Shown here: piece after piece, positions 20,110-31,898 of the stretch
How the letters are laid out: each line of letters opens with the position of its first letter
Numbering within the stretch: position 1 is the first letter of the stretch
DNA from: Prorocentrum cordatum
Taxonomy: Eukaryota > Sar > Dinophyceae > Prorocentrales > Prorocentraceae
Direction of reading: 5' to 3'
NCBI GenBank assembly: GCA_963575745.1
Contig: CAUYUJ010001292.1
Coordinates: 456,504 to 520,503, forward strand
Length of the DNA stretch: 64,000 nt
Notes under the pieces: model-generated
Told to the model about the DNA's origin: nothing
Database searches by the model: none
What the model saw: the letters and a program-made list of their open reading frames with translations, nothing else
Made by a program: the position numbers and the translations under genes

Positions 20110-20399
20110 AGCATGCGTGTGCCTGCCCGTTCTGGCCACCATGCATTCTGTTATGGATGTGTTCGAGCATGCGTGTGCATGCCCGTTCTTGTCGCGCGGT
20201 TTTTGCTGCGCTCTACGTGTGTGCCTTTCTGTTCTGGACCATGCTCTTTGAGCACACTGAAAACGCGTGCCAGGGGATCGTTCGCGTGTGCATGGCAGCC
20301 CACGGCACTTGCCATTGCCGCGGCTGGCGGGCGGACATCGGAATGCATCAGAGAGTGGTTGTGCGGTAGGGGTTGCTCGCGTGCACGGTGGCCTTGAGT
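20110..20399. other. No gene recognised
   Basis: Contains a roughly 50-bp imperfect duplication ('gcatgcgtgtgcctgcccgttct' words near 20112 and 20167). Open frames are present but unsupported. Confidence 0.3.
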
Positions 20400-20745
20400 C
20401 TGATGTTGGTGACGACGATGATGGTGATAACGAAACCGACGACGATGAAGAAGAACCCGATGACGACGATGATGATGATGATTGTGGTGCCGGTGACGAC
20501 GATGGTGATGGTGATGTTGACGATGATGTTGGTGGTACGGATGTTGGTGTTGTTGATGATGGTGGTGGCAATGGTGGTGATGGTGAGGGTGACGGTGGTG
20601 ATGGTGATGGTGATGGTGATGGTGAGGATGATGATGGTGGTGGTAATGATGATGGTGATGATAATAGCATCATCGATGCTTGCTTTCTTTGTAATCTATA
20701 CTATCATGAAGGTGAGGCTGCTGGTAATGAGGATGAGTAGGGGCG
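20400..20745. repeat. GAT/GGT triplet repeat
   Basis: Imperfect (GATGGT/GACGAT)n. The Asp-rich and Met/Val-rich frames are artefacts. Confidence 0.9.
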
Positions 20746-20841
20746 GTCAGAGATGGAGGGGGATCATGGCGACGATAAAGAGGGTGCTGACGACGGGGAC
20801 CAGCGCTCGGTTATGATCATGCGTGACTCCACGACTGCCCT

Positions 20842-21010
20842 TACGTCGGGCCTGTCCCTCGACAGGAGGAATATTCAAACATAGTCAAACACATAGTCTG
20901 GGGGCGATGTTTTGACCATGTTGGGCTACTTGTGTTGAGCATTGCTTGACTATGTTGTCTACTTCCTCGAAGCTCCAGCTCCGCCTGTCGGAGGACGTGC
21001 CCGTCCTCAG
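20842..21010. mobile_element. TE-A short TIR element, copy D
   Basis: Starts TACGTCGGGCCTGTCCCTC and ends GGAGGACGTGCCCGTCCTCAG. Exact 8-bp duplication ACTGCCCT (20834-20841 and 21011-21018). The interior has 'agtctgggggcgatgttttgac', shared with other TE-A copies. Confidence 0.85.
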
Positions 21011-21099
21011 ACTGCCCTCCTGGCGGCGACGGGAGGGCCCCGTGCCTCCCGATCCCGAGGGGCCCGCGCTCCAGGGGGTGGCCCCTGTCCTTCGCGGGC

Positions 21100-21720
21100 C
21101 GTGGTGACGATGAGGGGGGGGGGAGGCGGACACGGAGCGGGCGGCTGCAAACGTGGATCAGGGGGGCGCGGAATAGCGACGATCCGGGCGACGGGGGGGG
21201 AGACGATGAGGGGGGGGGAGGCGGACGCGGAGCGGGCGACCGCAAACATGGAGCAGAGGGGGCGTGGAATCGCGACGATCCGGGCGACGGGGGGGGGGAG
21301 GAGGAGGCGGGCACGGACTGCGAGGAGCGAGGCCGTGGATCCCAACGGGGATCAGGTGGACGAGGAGGGCGAGGACGGCGATGATGCTGCTGGTGATGGT
21401 GATGGCGTTGGTGGCGATGGGGGGGGGGAGGCGGACACGGACTGCGAGGAGCACGGGCGTGGATCCCAACGGGGATCAGGAGGACGAGGAGGGCGAGGAC
21501 GACGATGATGTTGCTGCTGGTGATGGTGATAGCGTTGATGGCGATGGGGGGGGAGGCGGACACGGACTGCGAGGAGCACGGACGTGGATCCCAACGGGGA
21601 TCAGGAGGACGAGGAGGGCGAGGACGATGATGTTGGTGATGGTGATAGCGTTGATGGCGATGGGGGGGCGGACACGGGCTTCGAGGAGAGATGGCGAGTA
21701 TTGAGTGCTTTTGGTGGTGA
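21100..21720. repeat. About 120-bp tandem repeats with embedded GAT units
   Basis: Repeats of 'ggcggacacggactgcgagg', 'gtggatcccaacggggatca' and 'gacgaggagggcgaggac' at about 21300, 21427 and 21551. The embedded triplet period keeps frames open. Confidence 0.85.
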
Positions 21721-22039
21721 TGCTGATTGTGGCGAGGAGGAGGACGAGCAGGGGAAGGAGGAGGGCAAGGATCACAGGACGAGGGTGAGGAGGGGAAGGT
21801 GGACGATGGTGAGGACGAGGACGAAGATGACGATGAGGAGAAGGTGTGTGATTACATGGAGGAGATGTTTGATTACCGCAGGTGTGCGCCTCGTCGACAC
21901 GGCGACGACCCCAGCGTGGACGACGCAACGATGATCGCCGCCAGTCGTTTGGATTGGCCAGCGCCCTGGTTGATCGCCGCTGGCGGCCAGTGTCGAGTGG
22001 GCAGTGACATGCAGTGGCCGCCAGTAGAGGTTGGACCTG

Positions 22040-22990
22040 GATGAGGACGAGCAGGAAGAGGGTGAGGAAGAGAAGGAGGACGAGGACGACGACGATGACG
22101 ACGGCGAAGACGACGACGACGCCGACGACGAGATGACGAATCTGGTGGTGATGATGATGATGCTGATGCTGGTGCTGATGTTGGTGGTGGTGCTGATGGT
22201 ACTACTTGTGATGCCGACGACGTTGATGATGATACTAATGATGGTGGTTATGCTAATTAATTGTGGATGTGGCGGGAATAATGAAAATGTGAATAAGAAT
22301 GAAAAGAACTAATAATGATGTCACTGGTTATTGCTATGTTTATTGTTGTTCGTGTTCGTACCATTATTATTATTGCTGTTTCTAGCTGGATGATGGTGGT
22401 GGTGCTGATGATGGTGATGGCGATGATGACCGCGACACTGGTGAACGTGATGATGACGAGGAGTCGACGGAGGAGGTGGATGATGATGATTATGATGGCG
22501 CTGGTGATGTTGCTGCTGTTGGTAGTATTGATGCTGTTGTTGGTGGTGGTGCGGATGATATTGATGCTGATGCCCATGTTGTCGATGGCGATTGCGATGA
22601 TAATGATGTTGATGATGGTGATGCTGCTGATGTTAATGATGCCGATGCTGCTGATGAAGATGTTGCTGATGACGATGCAGACGATGGCGATGTCGATGTT
22701 GTTGCTGGTGCGGTGAAGCTGCTGGTGATGGTGATGATGCTCTTGCTGTGCTGCTGATGAGGATGATGATGGTTGTGCTGATGATGATGATAATGAGGAT
22801 GCTGGTGACGATGATGGTGCTGGTGCTGATGCCGATGGTGATGATGATCTGATACGAATGGTGTTGGTGATGATGGTGATAATACTGATAATGATGATGC
22901 TGGTGATGCTGATAGTGCTGATGACGGCGATAGCGGTCATGCCAGCAACGATGACGGTTATGACGATGGTGATGATGGTGACCAGGATTC

Positions 22991-23026
<36 letters not shown>

Positions 23027-23027
23027 C

Positions 23028-23061
<34 letters not shown>

Positions 23062-23325
23062 TTGACGAGGGTGGTGATGATGATGATCCGGATGAGGGTA
23101 CGGATGATGGTGGTGATAAGGCTGCTGCTGATGACGAAGACGAAGACGATGACAATGCTCAAGATGGTGATGCTGCTGCTGACAATGATACGGATACTGA
23201 TGATTATGATGATGGTAATGGCGATGGCAATGGTGATAGCGTGTGTGATTGTGGTGAGTATGCTGATGATGATGATGCTGACGATGATGACGATGATACG
23301 GATGATGATGATGGTGATGATGGTC

Positions 23326-23373
<48 letters not shown>

Positions 23374-23423
23374 TTGATGATGATGATGATGATGTTGATT
23401 GTGATGATAATGATGGTGGTGCA

Positions 23424-23496
<73 letters not shown>

Positions 23497-23560
23497 CGGA
23501 GGAGGAGGATATGCAGGAGGAGGAGGAGGACGAGGATGATGATGAGGATGAGTAGGGTGA
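22040..23560. repeat. 1.5-kb imperfect GAT triplet microsatellite
   Basis: Long (GATGAT/GCTGAT/GGTGAT)n region. It produces artefactual frames of 300-478 codons (poly-Asp, poly-Met, poly-Ile). Confidence 0.95.
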
Positions 23561-23635
23561 AGAGGAGGGCGATGTGGGTGGGGGCGATGAGGATGGGGAT
23601 GTGCACCAGGAGGAGGGGGAGGAGAAGGAGGAAGA

Positions 23636-24480
23636 GGAGGACCAGTGTAAACTCAAGGGTAATCAACGATGCTGGAATACACCCTCCCTCCAAGCTCCCT
23701 CTTCATATGCCCATACAACGGTGCATTTCCACTGAGGGAGTTGCCTCGTTGGAAGACAAACGTTCAAGAGCCTGAGGCGTGCCAGAACATTATTCCTGGG
23801 ACACCTCCGCCACGGATCAACCTGACTGTTGCGTGTTGACGATCCTGAATCGTGCCAGGACGCTATTCTGGGGACGTCAACACCGCGACTCAATGTAAAT
23901 GTTGCACCCTCATAAACCGGAATCTTGCCAAAACGCCCTATCTGGTACGATGAGCGTGGCAATCCGCGAAACACTTGCCATTTTTAAGACGAATGTGCGC
24001 TGCGCTAAGGCGAGAGCCACACTTTCAAAAGGAACCGCCCTCAATCCGTGAAGCTCTTACAAACTGTTACCACTAATGTGCGCTAAGGCGAGAGCCACAT
24101 TTTGAAAACGTCCCGCCCTCCATCCGTGAAGCAATTACACTTTTCTAAAACGAATCTTCGCGGCGCTAAGGCGAGAGCCACGTTGTGAAATCGGCACGTC
24201 CTCAATCTGCGAAACTCTTGCAATTGTTTTTCAACGAATGCGCGCGGCGCTTAGGCGAGAGCCACATTTTGAAAACGGCCCGCCCTCAATCCGTGAAGCT
24301 CTAACAATTGTGTTAAGCGAATGTGCGTGGCGCTAAGGCGAGAGCAACATTTTGAAAATGACCCGCCCTCCATCTGTGAAAATGTGGTCAATGTTTAAGC
24401 TTCAGGGACATACATGGTGACGAAGTCTCACGCGAAACGCCCAGCCCGCCCTTTCGACCGGCCTCGGGGTACGCCAGGAA
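23636..24480. repeat. Dispersed composite repeat, copy 1
   Basis: The head ('gaggaccagtgtaaactcaa'), five tandem units of about 80-84 bp around 'gcgctaaggcgagagccac' (about 24003-24360) and the tail ('cgaaacgcccagcccgccct') are colinear with 60058-60800. No coding function was recognised. Confidence 0.8.
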
Positions 24481-24584
24481 GAAGCTATTTAGAAGGACAA
24501 GGAATGGATGAGGAGGAGGAGGAGGAGGGCGAGGGCGAGGACGATGGCGGCGAGCAGACGAAGGAGCACGAGGGGCCTCCCTCG

Positions 24585-24893
24585 ATCGATCCTCGATCCT
24601 CGTTCGATTTTCGATCCTCGATCGATCCTCGATCTTCGATCGACCCTCGATCCTCGATCCTCGATCTTCGATCCCCGATCGATCTCCGATCCTCGATCGA
24701 CTCTCCATCTTCGATCCTCGATCCTGGATCCTCGATCCTCGATCGATCCTCGATCCTCGATCGACCCTCGATCCGCGATCCTCGATCCTGGATCCCCGAC
24801 CCTCGATCGATCCTCGATCCTCGATCGGCCCTCGATCCTCGATCCGCCATCGGTCCTCGATCCTCGATCGATCGATCCTCGATCCCCCCTCGC
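24585..24893. repeat. TCGATCC-type minisatellite
   Basis: Tandem 'ctcgatcctcgatcgat' words over about 300 bp, partly self-complementary (TCGA and GATC palindromes). Confidence 0.95.
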
Positions 24894-25048
24894 TCGGAGG
24901 TGCGCTGTTTGTGCTGGGCTACGCCCTCGCTCGCAGGCTCCAGCGGCGCTCGGGCCCCGTGCTGGCCGGGGCGACGCAGGCCGCCCCCCGGAGCCTGCCT
25001 CGCTCTGCGGGGGCGGTGGCCCCCCTGACCTTCCAGGAGGGCTAAACA
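24893..25048 (+). CDS. Possible exon with hydrophobic segment, ending inside a TE-B element
   Basis: After a possible AG at 24899, an open frame reads GGALFVLGYALARRLQRR, a short hydrophobic helix followed by basic residues, then an Ala/Pro/Ser-rich stretch. It runs into the TE-B terminus (read as PLTFQEG) and stops at TAA. A membrane-anchor role is possible. No family was recognised. Confidence 0.35.
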
Positions 25049-25172
25049 ATAGCACCCGACCTAAAAACCTATCCTAGAGCTATTCTACATCTTGGTTTTA
25101 GGCAGTCTCGTTTTTTTTGTTTTTACGTTTTTAGGTCTCCAGTGCTAAGAAATAGCTCTCTGGAAGGTCAGG
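25024..25172. mobile_element. TE-B short TIR element, copy 3
   Basis: CCTGACCTTCCAGGAGG...CTCTGGAAGGTCAGG, flanked by a possible GGCCCCC duplication (left 25018-25024, which overlaps the first base of the stated span; right from 25172). The interior is related in inverted orientation to copy 4 at 35324-35469 ('aacctatcctagagctattc', 'cttggttttaggcag'). Confidence 0.8.
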
Positions 25173-25279
25173 GCCCCCCCCCCGAGCTCGACCCGGGGGC
25201 CCCAAGCCCAGAGGATTAAGCAGTGGCGAAGCGTCCTGGCTCGCCTATAGCCCCAGCAAGCAATATTCTAAGCACCTTT

Positions 25280-25405
25280 TGTGGTCTCCACGACATGTTC
25301 TCAGAACATTTCTTTCGCTGTCTGTTTTGTTTTATCACATCGGGATTCTGTTCTAAGAACATGGTTTTTGTTCTTAGAACATTTCTGGGTTCTAAGAACA
25401 TTTCG
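25280..25405. repeat. Cluster of TTCNNGAA palindromes
   Basis: TTCTCAGAA (25298), TTCTAAGAA (25351), TTCTTAGAA (25371) and TTCTAAGAA (25390). The spacing is irregular. They match the heat-shock-element pattern but may be a local minisatellite. Confidence 0.5.
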
Positions 25406-25672
25406 TGGTAGGACTATAGGAATGTCGGGACGGTCGGCCCCTGCTCAAGAGAAGGGAGAGGTATCGAGAGTAGAAGACCCCTGCAGTGGACCCCCCCGCC
25501 AAGAGACACCCTGCTTGCCTCCAGGGTTCCCAGGGTTTCCTGGGTCCCGATGGTTTTGCGATGGAAAATGTCACGTTCCCATCGCAAAAATCAAGGAACG
25601 TCCTGGGGTCTCAGGGTTGGGTTTCTTGTGGAAGGTTTCTTGTTGTCGGGCTCCTACTGCAACCCTAATGAC

Positions 25673-25785
25673 ACAGTGAAGACGTGGCCTCACTGAGGTC
25701 CCCGTCTTCGCATTAGGGATCATAGATCTGGTCGGATTTGACTTCGATACATCTGCAGACATACCCCCTATCCCTAATGTTTCTG
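25673..25785. mobile_element. TE-D repeat, copy 2
   Basis: Compact copy of the element at 18283-18565: 'gtgaagacgtggcctcact', 'gcattagggat', 'ccccctatccctaatg'. The short inverted ends cattagggat/atccctaatg suggest a MITE. Confidence 0.55.
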
Positions 25786-26810
25786 GCCCTCCTATATTAG
25801 GTTCCCTCCCAAAGGGTTCAGGGCATTTGTTGGTTTATCAGAAAGGGTATCGATACTGCTACCCTTCCCCCGTTTTCCCCTTTTCGGCCTCCTGGGAGGC
25901 TATCGTCGCCACGGCCGGATTCGCCTCGGAATCCTGGCCAGTGTTGTTCTCTCGTGGTTTCCCCACGAACGGTGCGGTGACCTCACCGTGAGGCGGTTGA
26001 AGGAACCACACTTTGCAGCAGCAGCGCCCGAACTAGAAAGAGCCACATTCCCCCCTCCACACCTGCCTTCGCATTGGCAAGTGCTGCGTTCGAGATGTGT
26101 GGCTCAAGATTTGTCCGGCCTCGCTTCTCCGGGGACGCCTGTGCAATATCACGGCCAGGGAGGCGGAAGAGTGTCATGCGACGAGGCTCCAACTTGCTTG
26201 CTGCAAAAGTTTGTTCCTTCAACGGGGTGACCCTGAGATCCTGGCGTCTCGACTTTTTGGAGCTGGGCGTTTTCGTCGGGTTTCGGGCCCCGGGACCCTC
26301 ACACATCGATCCGGCTGGAAAACTTGCAGAAGAGATGAGACCCTGGGCTCTGGTAGCGATTCTTCACGATTGTGAATTTTCCGCGACGTCGGATCTCAGG
26401 GCATGTTGTGGGGATTCGCGGCCGGATTCGCGGTGGCCGTACGGTGTTGGGACTTGGATCGCTCTCCGAGGGTGCCTGGGGCGACTGGGGCCTCCGAGGT
26501 CCCAAAACCGTGCTGTGAGGTTTGGCGGTTCCGCGTTCACCGCACGATCTTTCACCGCACCGTTTTGAGACCCTAAAAGACGATGGGGGGGGAGAGCCGG
26601 AGGGTGAGGGTGGGTGGGGTCGGGGGGTCGAGTCGTCGGTTTTCTGGAGCCCCGTCCAGGGGCCCTCTGTTGAGCTGTCCTGGGCCCCTTTTGCCTCGTC
26701 TCTGTCCCCTCCCGTGGGGTGCGCCTCTTGGGCTGCTGTGGGGCGAGGCAGCGCCTCTTGGGCCGATTCGGAGGCTCCCTGCACGCACACAAGCAACACA
26801 CACAGAGGTC
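25786..26810. other. Unique sequence with one conserved coding-like island
   Basis: At 26217-26306 the minus strand reads CEGPGARNPTKTPSSKK...RQDLRVT, matching in frame a plus-strand peptide at 58835-58922. The rest shows no supported exon. Confidence 0.35.
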
Positions 26811-26811
26811 C

Positions 26812-26872
26812 TCCTGCTCCTCCTCCTCCTCCTCCTCCTCCTCCTCCTCCTCCTCCTCCTCCTCCTCCTCGA
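26812..26872. repeat. (CTC)n microsatellite
   Basis: Nearly perfect run of about 20 CTC triplets. Confidence 0.95.
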
Positions 26873-26999
26873 TGTGTACATAAGTACAAGTATGTCTGCC
26901 GACGTGGACACCCGAAAACGAGTGATTGTGCTCTGGAAATGTAGGCGAAGTGGTGTCATCTCTGTGGTGCATGCTACATGGTTAAGCTGTGAGGCGCAA

Positions 27000-27690
27000 G
27001 CTATGTTATGTATATATATGTATGTGTCTATATATGTATATAGTATGCGGTGCATGCTATGTTGTGTTACACTATGAGGTGTACGCTATATGAGGGAAGC
27101 TATGTGGTGGAAGTTGTGTGTTGCAAGCTACGTGGTGGTAGATTTCTCATGTAAACCAAATGCGCGCCATAGCTCACACATGTTCTAGACAACACTGGTT
27201 ATACCACATAGCTGATATCATATACATCGTTTGCACAACATAGCTAACACCGTACAGTTTACTCAGCATGGCTTTTGCCTCAACGGTGCGATAGCTCACT
27301 TTTTGGGGTCCACCTTTGGTTGTCATATATGTTAGCCAGCGTGGACCCGAAACAGTGAGCCCATGCACTTCGGACGTGTAAGCTATGTGGAGCAACCATG
27401 TGGTGTAAGCTATGTAGTGCAAGCAGTGTGGTGCAAGCTCTGTGTGGCAAGTTACGCGGTGCAATCGGCGTGGTGCAATCCGCGTGGCGCAAGCTAGGTG
27501 GTGCAAGATATGTAGTGCCATCCACGTGGTGCAAACTATGTGGTGCAAGCTATGTGGTGCAAACTACGTTGTACAAGCTATGTAGTGCAACTTTGTTGTG
27601 CAACCTACGTGATACAGGCTACATCGTGCAAGCTATGTAATGTAAGCTAGTACGTGTTGCACGCTATGTGGTGTGAGCTTTTCGGTGCAA
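27000..27690. repeat. 'gtggtgcaagctatgt' minisatellite
   Basis: A short TA-rich tract (27000-27060), then many degenerate 11-15-bp units. The same family recurs at 33800-34040. The His/Thr/Leu-rich minus-strand frames are artefacts. Confidence 0.8.
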
Positions 27691-27701
27691 TTCATTTGCA
27701 G

Positions 27702-27889
27702 GACTTGAAGTTGACAACTCCACTGTTCGTGCAGACATCCCACCGCCACCCGCCACACCCGTAACTTGTTTTGCAAAGCCAATGCGGCCGTTGTTGCGGA
27801 TCTGCTTGACACTGGTTGGCGCATCTTTGCGGCCGCGCTGGCTTGCGCAAGCTCGCGCCCAGAGAGACCAGCTGGTGTGGCACAGTTGA
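27702..27889 (+). CDS. Possible terminal exon, unknown product
   Basis: The acceptor 'aattcatttgcag' is followed by 62 open codons (reading VDNSTVRADIPPPPATPV, later RPRWLAQARAQRDQLVWHS) to a TGA. It is unlike the flanking minisatellite in composition. No domain was recognised and the upstream exon is unknown. Confidence 0.3.
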
Positions 27890-28139
27890 TATAGCCCTTG
27901 GTGGCTGTCTGGAGCCTCTAGGGTCCCTCTGGGGGCTGTTCGACCGCCCTCTTGACCGATTTGGGCCCACTGCCAAGGCCCCGCAGGAGATTCCAGGAGC
28001 TCCGGAAAACCCGAGTGGGAACCTCCAGGAGCGTCCAGGGGCCCCCCGGGGCCATAAATCCAGGTGGTTCTGGTTTGTGTGAAGGAGAGGTCCCACCTGC
28101 TCAGAGGAGGGAATGTAATTACAATCGTGCGTACGTGGG

Positions 28140-28294
28140 TCTATATATATATATATACATCCACATACACATAATCTGTATATGTATAATTATGTACGTA
28201 TGTATGCATGCATGCATGCATGTATGCATGTATGTATGCATGTAGGTAGGTAGATAGGTAGGTAGGTAGGTAGGTAGGTAGGTGTATATATACA

Positions 28295-28333
<39 letters not shown>

Positions 28334-28400
28334 GTGCAGAGATGGGCATGACTAAATGTATATACACGTGTATGCTTATACATTTATAAAATGTAGGTGT
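28140..28400. repeat. Cluster of TA, TGCA and GTAG microsatellites
   Basis: Runs of (TA)n, (TGCA)n, (TAGG)n and (AT)n in succession. Open frames are artefacts. Confidence 0.9.
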
Positions 28401-28850
28401 ACACATGTGTGTTTTATATACGTATGCCGCGAATTCACACACATTGTTATCTACACTATCCTTGTTCCCCCCGTCTCCGCCGCCTATTCCTCCCCGTCTT
28501 CCGTGCCGTCCTTCTTTCCTCCCCCTATCCGATTCTGGCGAGGATTGCGTGATGTCCCGCCTGATACATAGGGAAAAGTCGGGATTCAGAGTTGGTGGGG
28601 GAACCTGGCTCGGAGTGTTGCTTGGGCTGTCTTCTGGGCTGCTCCCAAGCCAGAGGGAGGGGGACGTTTTCCGCTCCGTCAGTCCGCTCCTCTTCTACGG
28701 TTATAAAATAAGGACACACTTCTCCTCTCTCCTCTCCCCTGAAGTGTCTGGGGGGTGGCTCCGCCCTGTCGGCGTACTGCTTTTTGTCATACTCCGGATT
28801 TCCAAAGTTAGTGGTTCCGAGGGTGCGTCACACATTGTTTGTTATCGGTG
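28401..28850. other. No gene recognised
   Basis: Mixed sequence. A 183-codon plus frame (28405-28956) exists but is Ser/Pro/Leu-rich and enters a dispersed repeat. Confidence 0.3.
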
Positions 28851-28860
28851 TTTCGACTTG

Positions 28861-28955
28861 GTGTTCCCGCTGCAGCGTGGGCCTCATTTTCGGATCGGTG
28901 CTGTGCTCCCGTCGTTCAGAATGGCCCTCTCGCTCAAGCGTGGGCCATTTTTCTA
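28861..28955 (+). repeat. Dispersed 'gctgcagcgtgggcctcat' repeat, copy 1
   Basis: About 95 bp matching 58192-58300. The inverted core recurs as a tandem array at 55467-55655. Confidence 0.7.
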
Positions 28956-28974
28956 GATCCCATCGGCCTTGTAG

Positions 28975-29100
28975 GTCCGACAGGCCTCGCAGGTCTCGCA
29001 GGCCGCACAGGTTCTACAGTTCCCACAGATTCCACAGGCGTCGCAGGTCGTCTCGCAGGTTCAACAGCCGCAGTTGCCACCTGCCCCACGCGTGCCACAG
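28975..29100. repeat. 9-bp 'cgcaggtct' minisatellite
   Basis: Degenerate tandem units, 'ctcgcaggt', 'cgcacaggt' and 'cacaggcgt', of about 9 bp. Confidence 0.7.
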
Positions 29101-30165
29101 GTCACTGTTGCTGCCATTAGGGTGCTTTGCTGGGGTAATGGGGCTCCAGGCGTAGAGGCCCCAAAGAGAGCACTGCGTGCCGTTGACTGCACCCCCCGCG
29201 CGAAACACGCAGTCCCCGCAGCTCCCCCGCAAAAAATAATCGCGCGGGCATTTCCTATGCCGCCTGGGAGAGTGCAGCAACTTCGCGCCATTGCTCGAGT
29301 TGCCTCGCAGGCCCTGCGTGACAGATGCGCGAGTCGTGTGGCGTGCTAGCGCGCGCGCGTTGTGTGGGGTTCTCTGGCCCTGGCGCTGCCTCGCCGGTGC
29401 TGGGGTGCGAAGGGTAGGAGCTGGTGGGTGGGTGGGGAGGGGCATGAGGAGGAGGAGGAGGAGGAGGAGGAGGAGGAGGAGGAGGAACATGAGCAGGATG
29501 ATTGGGACAGGGAGAGGGCCATGATGCGCGCGCGCGGAATGGCGATGGGGCAGAAAGGGGGGGGATCATACACATGAGCAGGAACATCGCGAAGGCCAGT
29601 CGCAGCGTCAGCGCAACAGGGGCGAGCCATGGATGACGGGGGAGACGAACGGAAAAGATGTCAAGGGAGAGGCGGGGTGAAGGAGGGGGTGGTCGAGTTC
29701 GGGCCGCCAGTGTTGCCCCTTTGCCGAAACCAGGGAAGGGGAATCTGACCGCCTGAGTCTGGAGAAAGTTCCGAGCGGGCGCCTGGTTCATGAGCAGGCA
29801 GTGAGGATGTCTCGACTTGGAGCTTCATGCGTAACGAAAGTGCAAGAATTTCCCGAGCCCCCCGCCAGCGCAGGACCTCCACCTTGCGCTTGTTCTAATT
29901 GGAGGTGGCCATCCCCAATGCTGTGAACTAACAGCACATTGCCACATGGCCGTTTGAAGATTGAGGAAGGCTGTCGCGGGAACGTCGTCCATGAACAGTT
30001 TGTCAGGATGTTTCGAGCGGGGACTTGGTCTGCGAGCTGCGGGTAAGCGGCAAAGACATCTCGAACGGGAACCCCCTAAAGGGTGGGACGCAAGGATACC
30101 ACCTTCTTCCTTCCGCCGTGCCCACCCCGCTGGGGGGGGGGGGGGCGAGGAGGGGAAGGGGGAAG
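29101..30165. other. Mostly unique sequence, weak minus-strand open frame
   Basis: Contains a (GGA)n tract at 29445-29490. On the minus strand about 30085-29824 is open and reads KLFMDDVPATAFLNLQTAM, possibly an exon or retroelement fragment. No splice sites were confirmed. Confidence 0.25.
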
Positions 30166-31195
30166 GGAAAGAAGGGGAGGAGTAGGAGAGTAGGAGGAGG
30201 AGGAGAAGGAGGAGGAGGAAGAGGAGGAGGGCCCCTCATCCCTCATCCGTGTTCCCTCCCCTTGTATCCCGTTCCCCTCCTGCCCCCGCCCCGCTCCCTC
30301 CGCCGCTCCTCCCTCCCCCTTCCCCCCCTCCTCTCTTCCCTCCTCCCTCCCCCGTCCCTGTCTGCTGCTACCTTTCCCTCCTCCCTCCCGATCCCTCCCC
30401 TCCCTCCTGCTCCCTATCCCCTTCCCTGCTCCCTTCCCCATCCCTTCCGTGCCTGCCGCAGGCAGAACACAAATAAAAATTCCGACGGGCCCCCCGCGCG
30501 ACGACCTCCCAGGAAAACGAACTCGACCTGGATCAACCTGTACTCGCAGCGACGCGCTTTGGGGGTAAGAGCGCGACTCGCGTGAGGCATGCGAAGCGTG
30601 GCTCCCCAGAGCGGTCGTGGAGACCAGCTGAAAGCCTCTTGTGGCACAGTGGGCACAACATGTACGATGGTTGTGCCGGAGCGGGAGTGCCTTGAGCCGT
30701 GCTGAAATGCTTGCGTGTTTGACACGGGGGGCGCCAAACATATCGCGATTGCGACAGTGAGGAGAAGACGGGCGGGGGGAGGAGGGAGGGAGGGAAGAGG
30801 ACTGTGGGAAGAGGGTGGGGGAGGACGGAGGCAGGGAGGATGTGGAGGGGGGGAGGAAGGAGGACCGAGGGAGGAGGGAGGCTGCGGGACGGAGCAGTGA
30901 GGGGGGAGTGGTTTCCCTGCCACCTTCACCCGCATCAGTTCTGTTGGTTTCTTGGCCCCCTCGTAATGTCCGTAGGAAAAAATGGAGAGGGGTAGAGGGA
31001 AGGCGATGGGCGATGCGAAGGGGAGGAGGGTCGGATGGGGGATGGGCGAGGGGAGGGCGCTGGCAGGAGGAGGGGGAAGGGCAGAGGGAGGGGGGAAGGG
31101 GAGAGTGGGTGGGCACGGGGAGGGGGAGAGGCACGGAGGGGGAAGGAGATGGGGAGAGGAAAGGGGAGGATGAGGAGGGGAGCCCATGATGTATT
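30166..31195. repeat. Long purine and pyrimidine asymmetric tracts
   Basis: A GGA-rich tract (30166-30235), a C/T-rich tract (30250-30460) and a GGGAGG-rich tract (30760-31190), separated by short unique sequence (30461-30750). Large open frames on both strands are low complexity. Confidence 0.8.
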
Positions 31196-31230
31196 CCTCA
31201 TGTACCTCCTCCAGGGCAGGTGGCGGGCGC

Positions 31231-31387
31231 TTACTCTGCGCCGTTTTTGGCCTCCTTCTGCTGCCTTCTCTCTTGCTTGGCCTTGCCCGCAGCGCCCGCC
31301 ACCTGCTTAGGTGATTTGTTTCTTCGCCCGAGTCGGCGATCATTCTTGTTGCACGCCACGAAGCACGCAACGACCTCCGATCCGTGT
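31231..31387 (-). CDS. Possible terminal exon with basic C-terminus
   Basis: On the minus strand an acceptor (gacgttgcgcag) at 31388-31390 opens a frame reading HGSEVVACFVACNKNDRRLG, then a Lys/Arg/Gln-rich tail (KAKQERRQQKEAKNGAE) and TAA at 31231-31233. The basic tail resembles nucleolar or ribosome-associated C-termini, but no family is claimed. Confidence 0.4.
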
Positions 31388-31639
31388 CTGCGCAACGTCA
31401 AAGATGAGGAAGGGAGGGGCGGGGGGAGGGCGCGGGCTGGATTCGGGGCAGCGGGGGAACTCAGCCTTGGGCGGCGCTCTCCTGGAAAGGCAGGTCCCTT
31501 CGGGGGGAGCAGTGAGGCGGCTGGCGCCGAGGCCACGGGCCAGGCAGGGGAAGGCCCGGGCAGATCGGGGCGGCGCCAGGGCGAAGCGGGGAAGATTCTG
31601 TCCTGCCTCGCTCGCTCCTAATTCCGATTCGATTCCCGC

Positions 31640-31880
31640 GGAATTCCTCCCGGGCGTGTTGTTTTCCTGATTATCTGTGGTCTACGTGCTGCCAAATTCG
31701 TTGCGGACGCCTGGTTGTCATTGCTGTCCATCCGAATTCCTGCCCGATTCCTCCCAAACGTGTTTGGTTTTTTCCAGCAGAATGATTGTGCAATTCCTGC
31801 TAAATTCCTCCCGAACTCCTGCCGAACGCTTGGCTTTCCCGCTGGATTCCTACCCAATTCTTCCCCCCGAGCATATCCTC
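31640..31880. repeat. 'aattcctgccgaa' minisatellite
   Basis: Degenerate 12-25-bp repeats of 'attcctcccga' and 'attcctgccgaac'. Confidence 0.7.
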
Positions 31881-31898
31881 CTACAGTGGGGGCGCGTA

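Noticed and set aside
22257-23693. 478-codon Ile-rich minus-strand frame and the overlapping Met/Asp-rich plus-strand frames
   Set aside because: Pure consequence of the GAT triplet microsatellite; no domain, start context or splice signal.
24003-24360. Regularly spaced repeats resembling a CRISPR array
   Set aside because: Units are tandem, diverged along their whole length and have no unique spacers or cas genes; the same block occurs elsewhere as a dispersed repeat.
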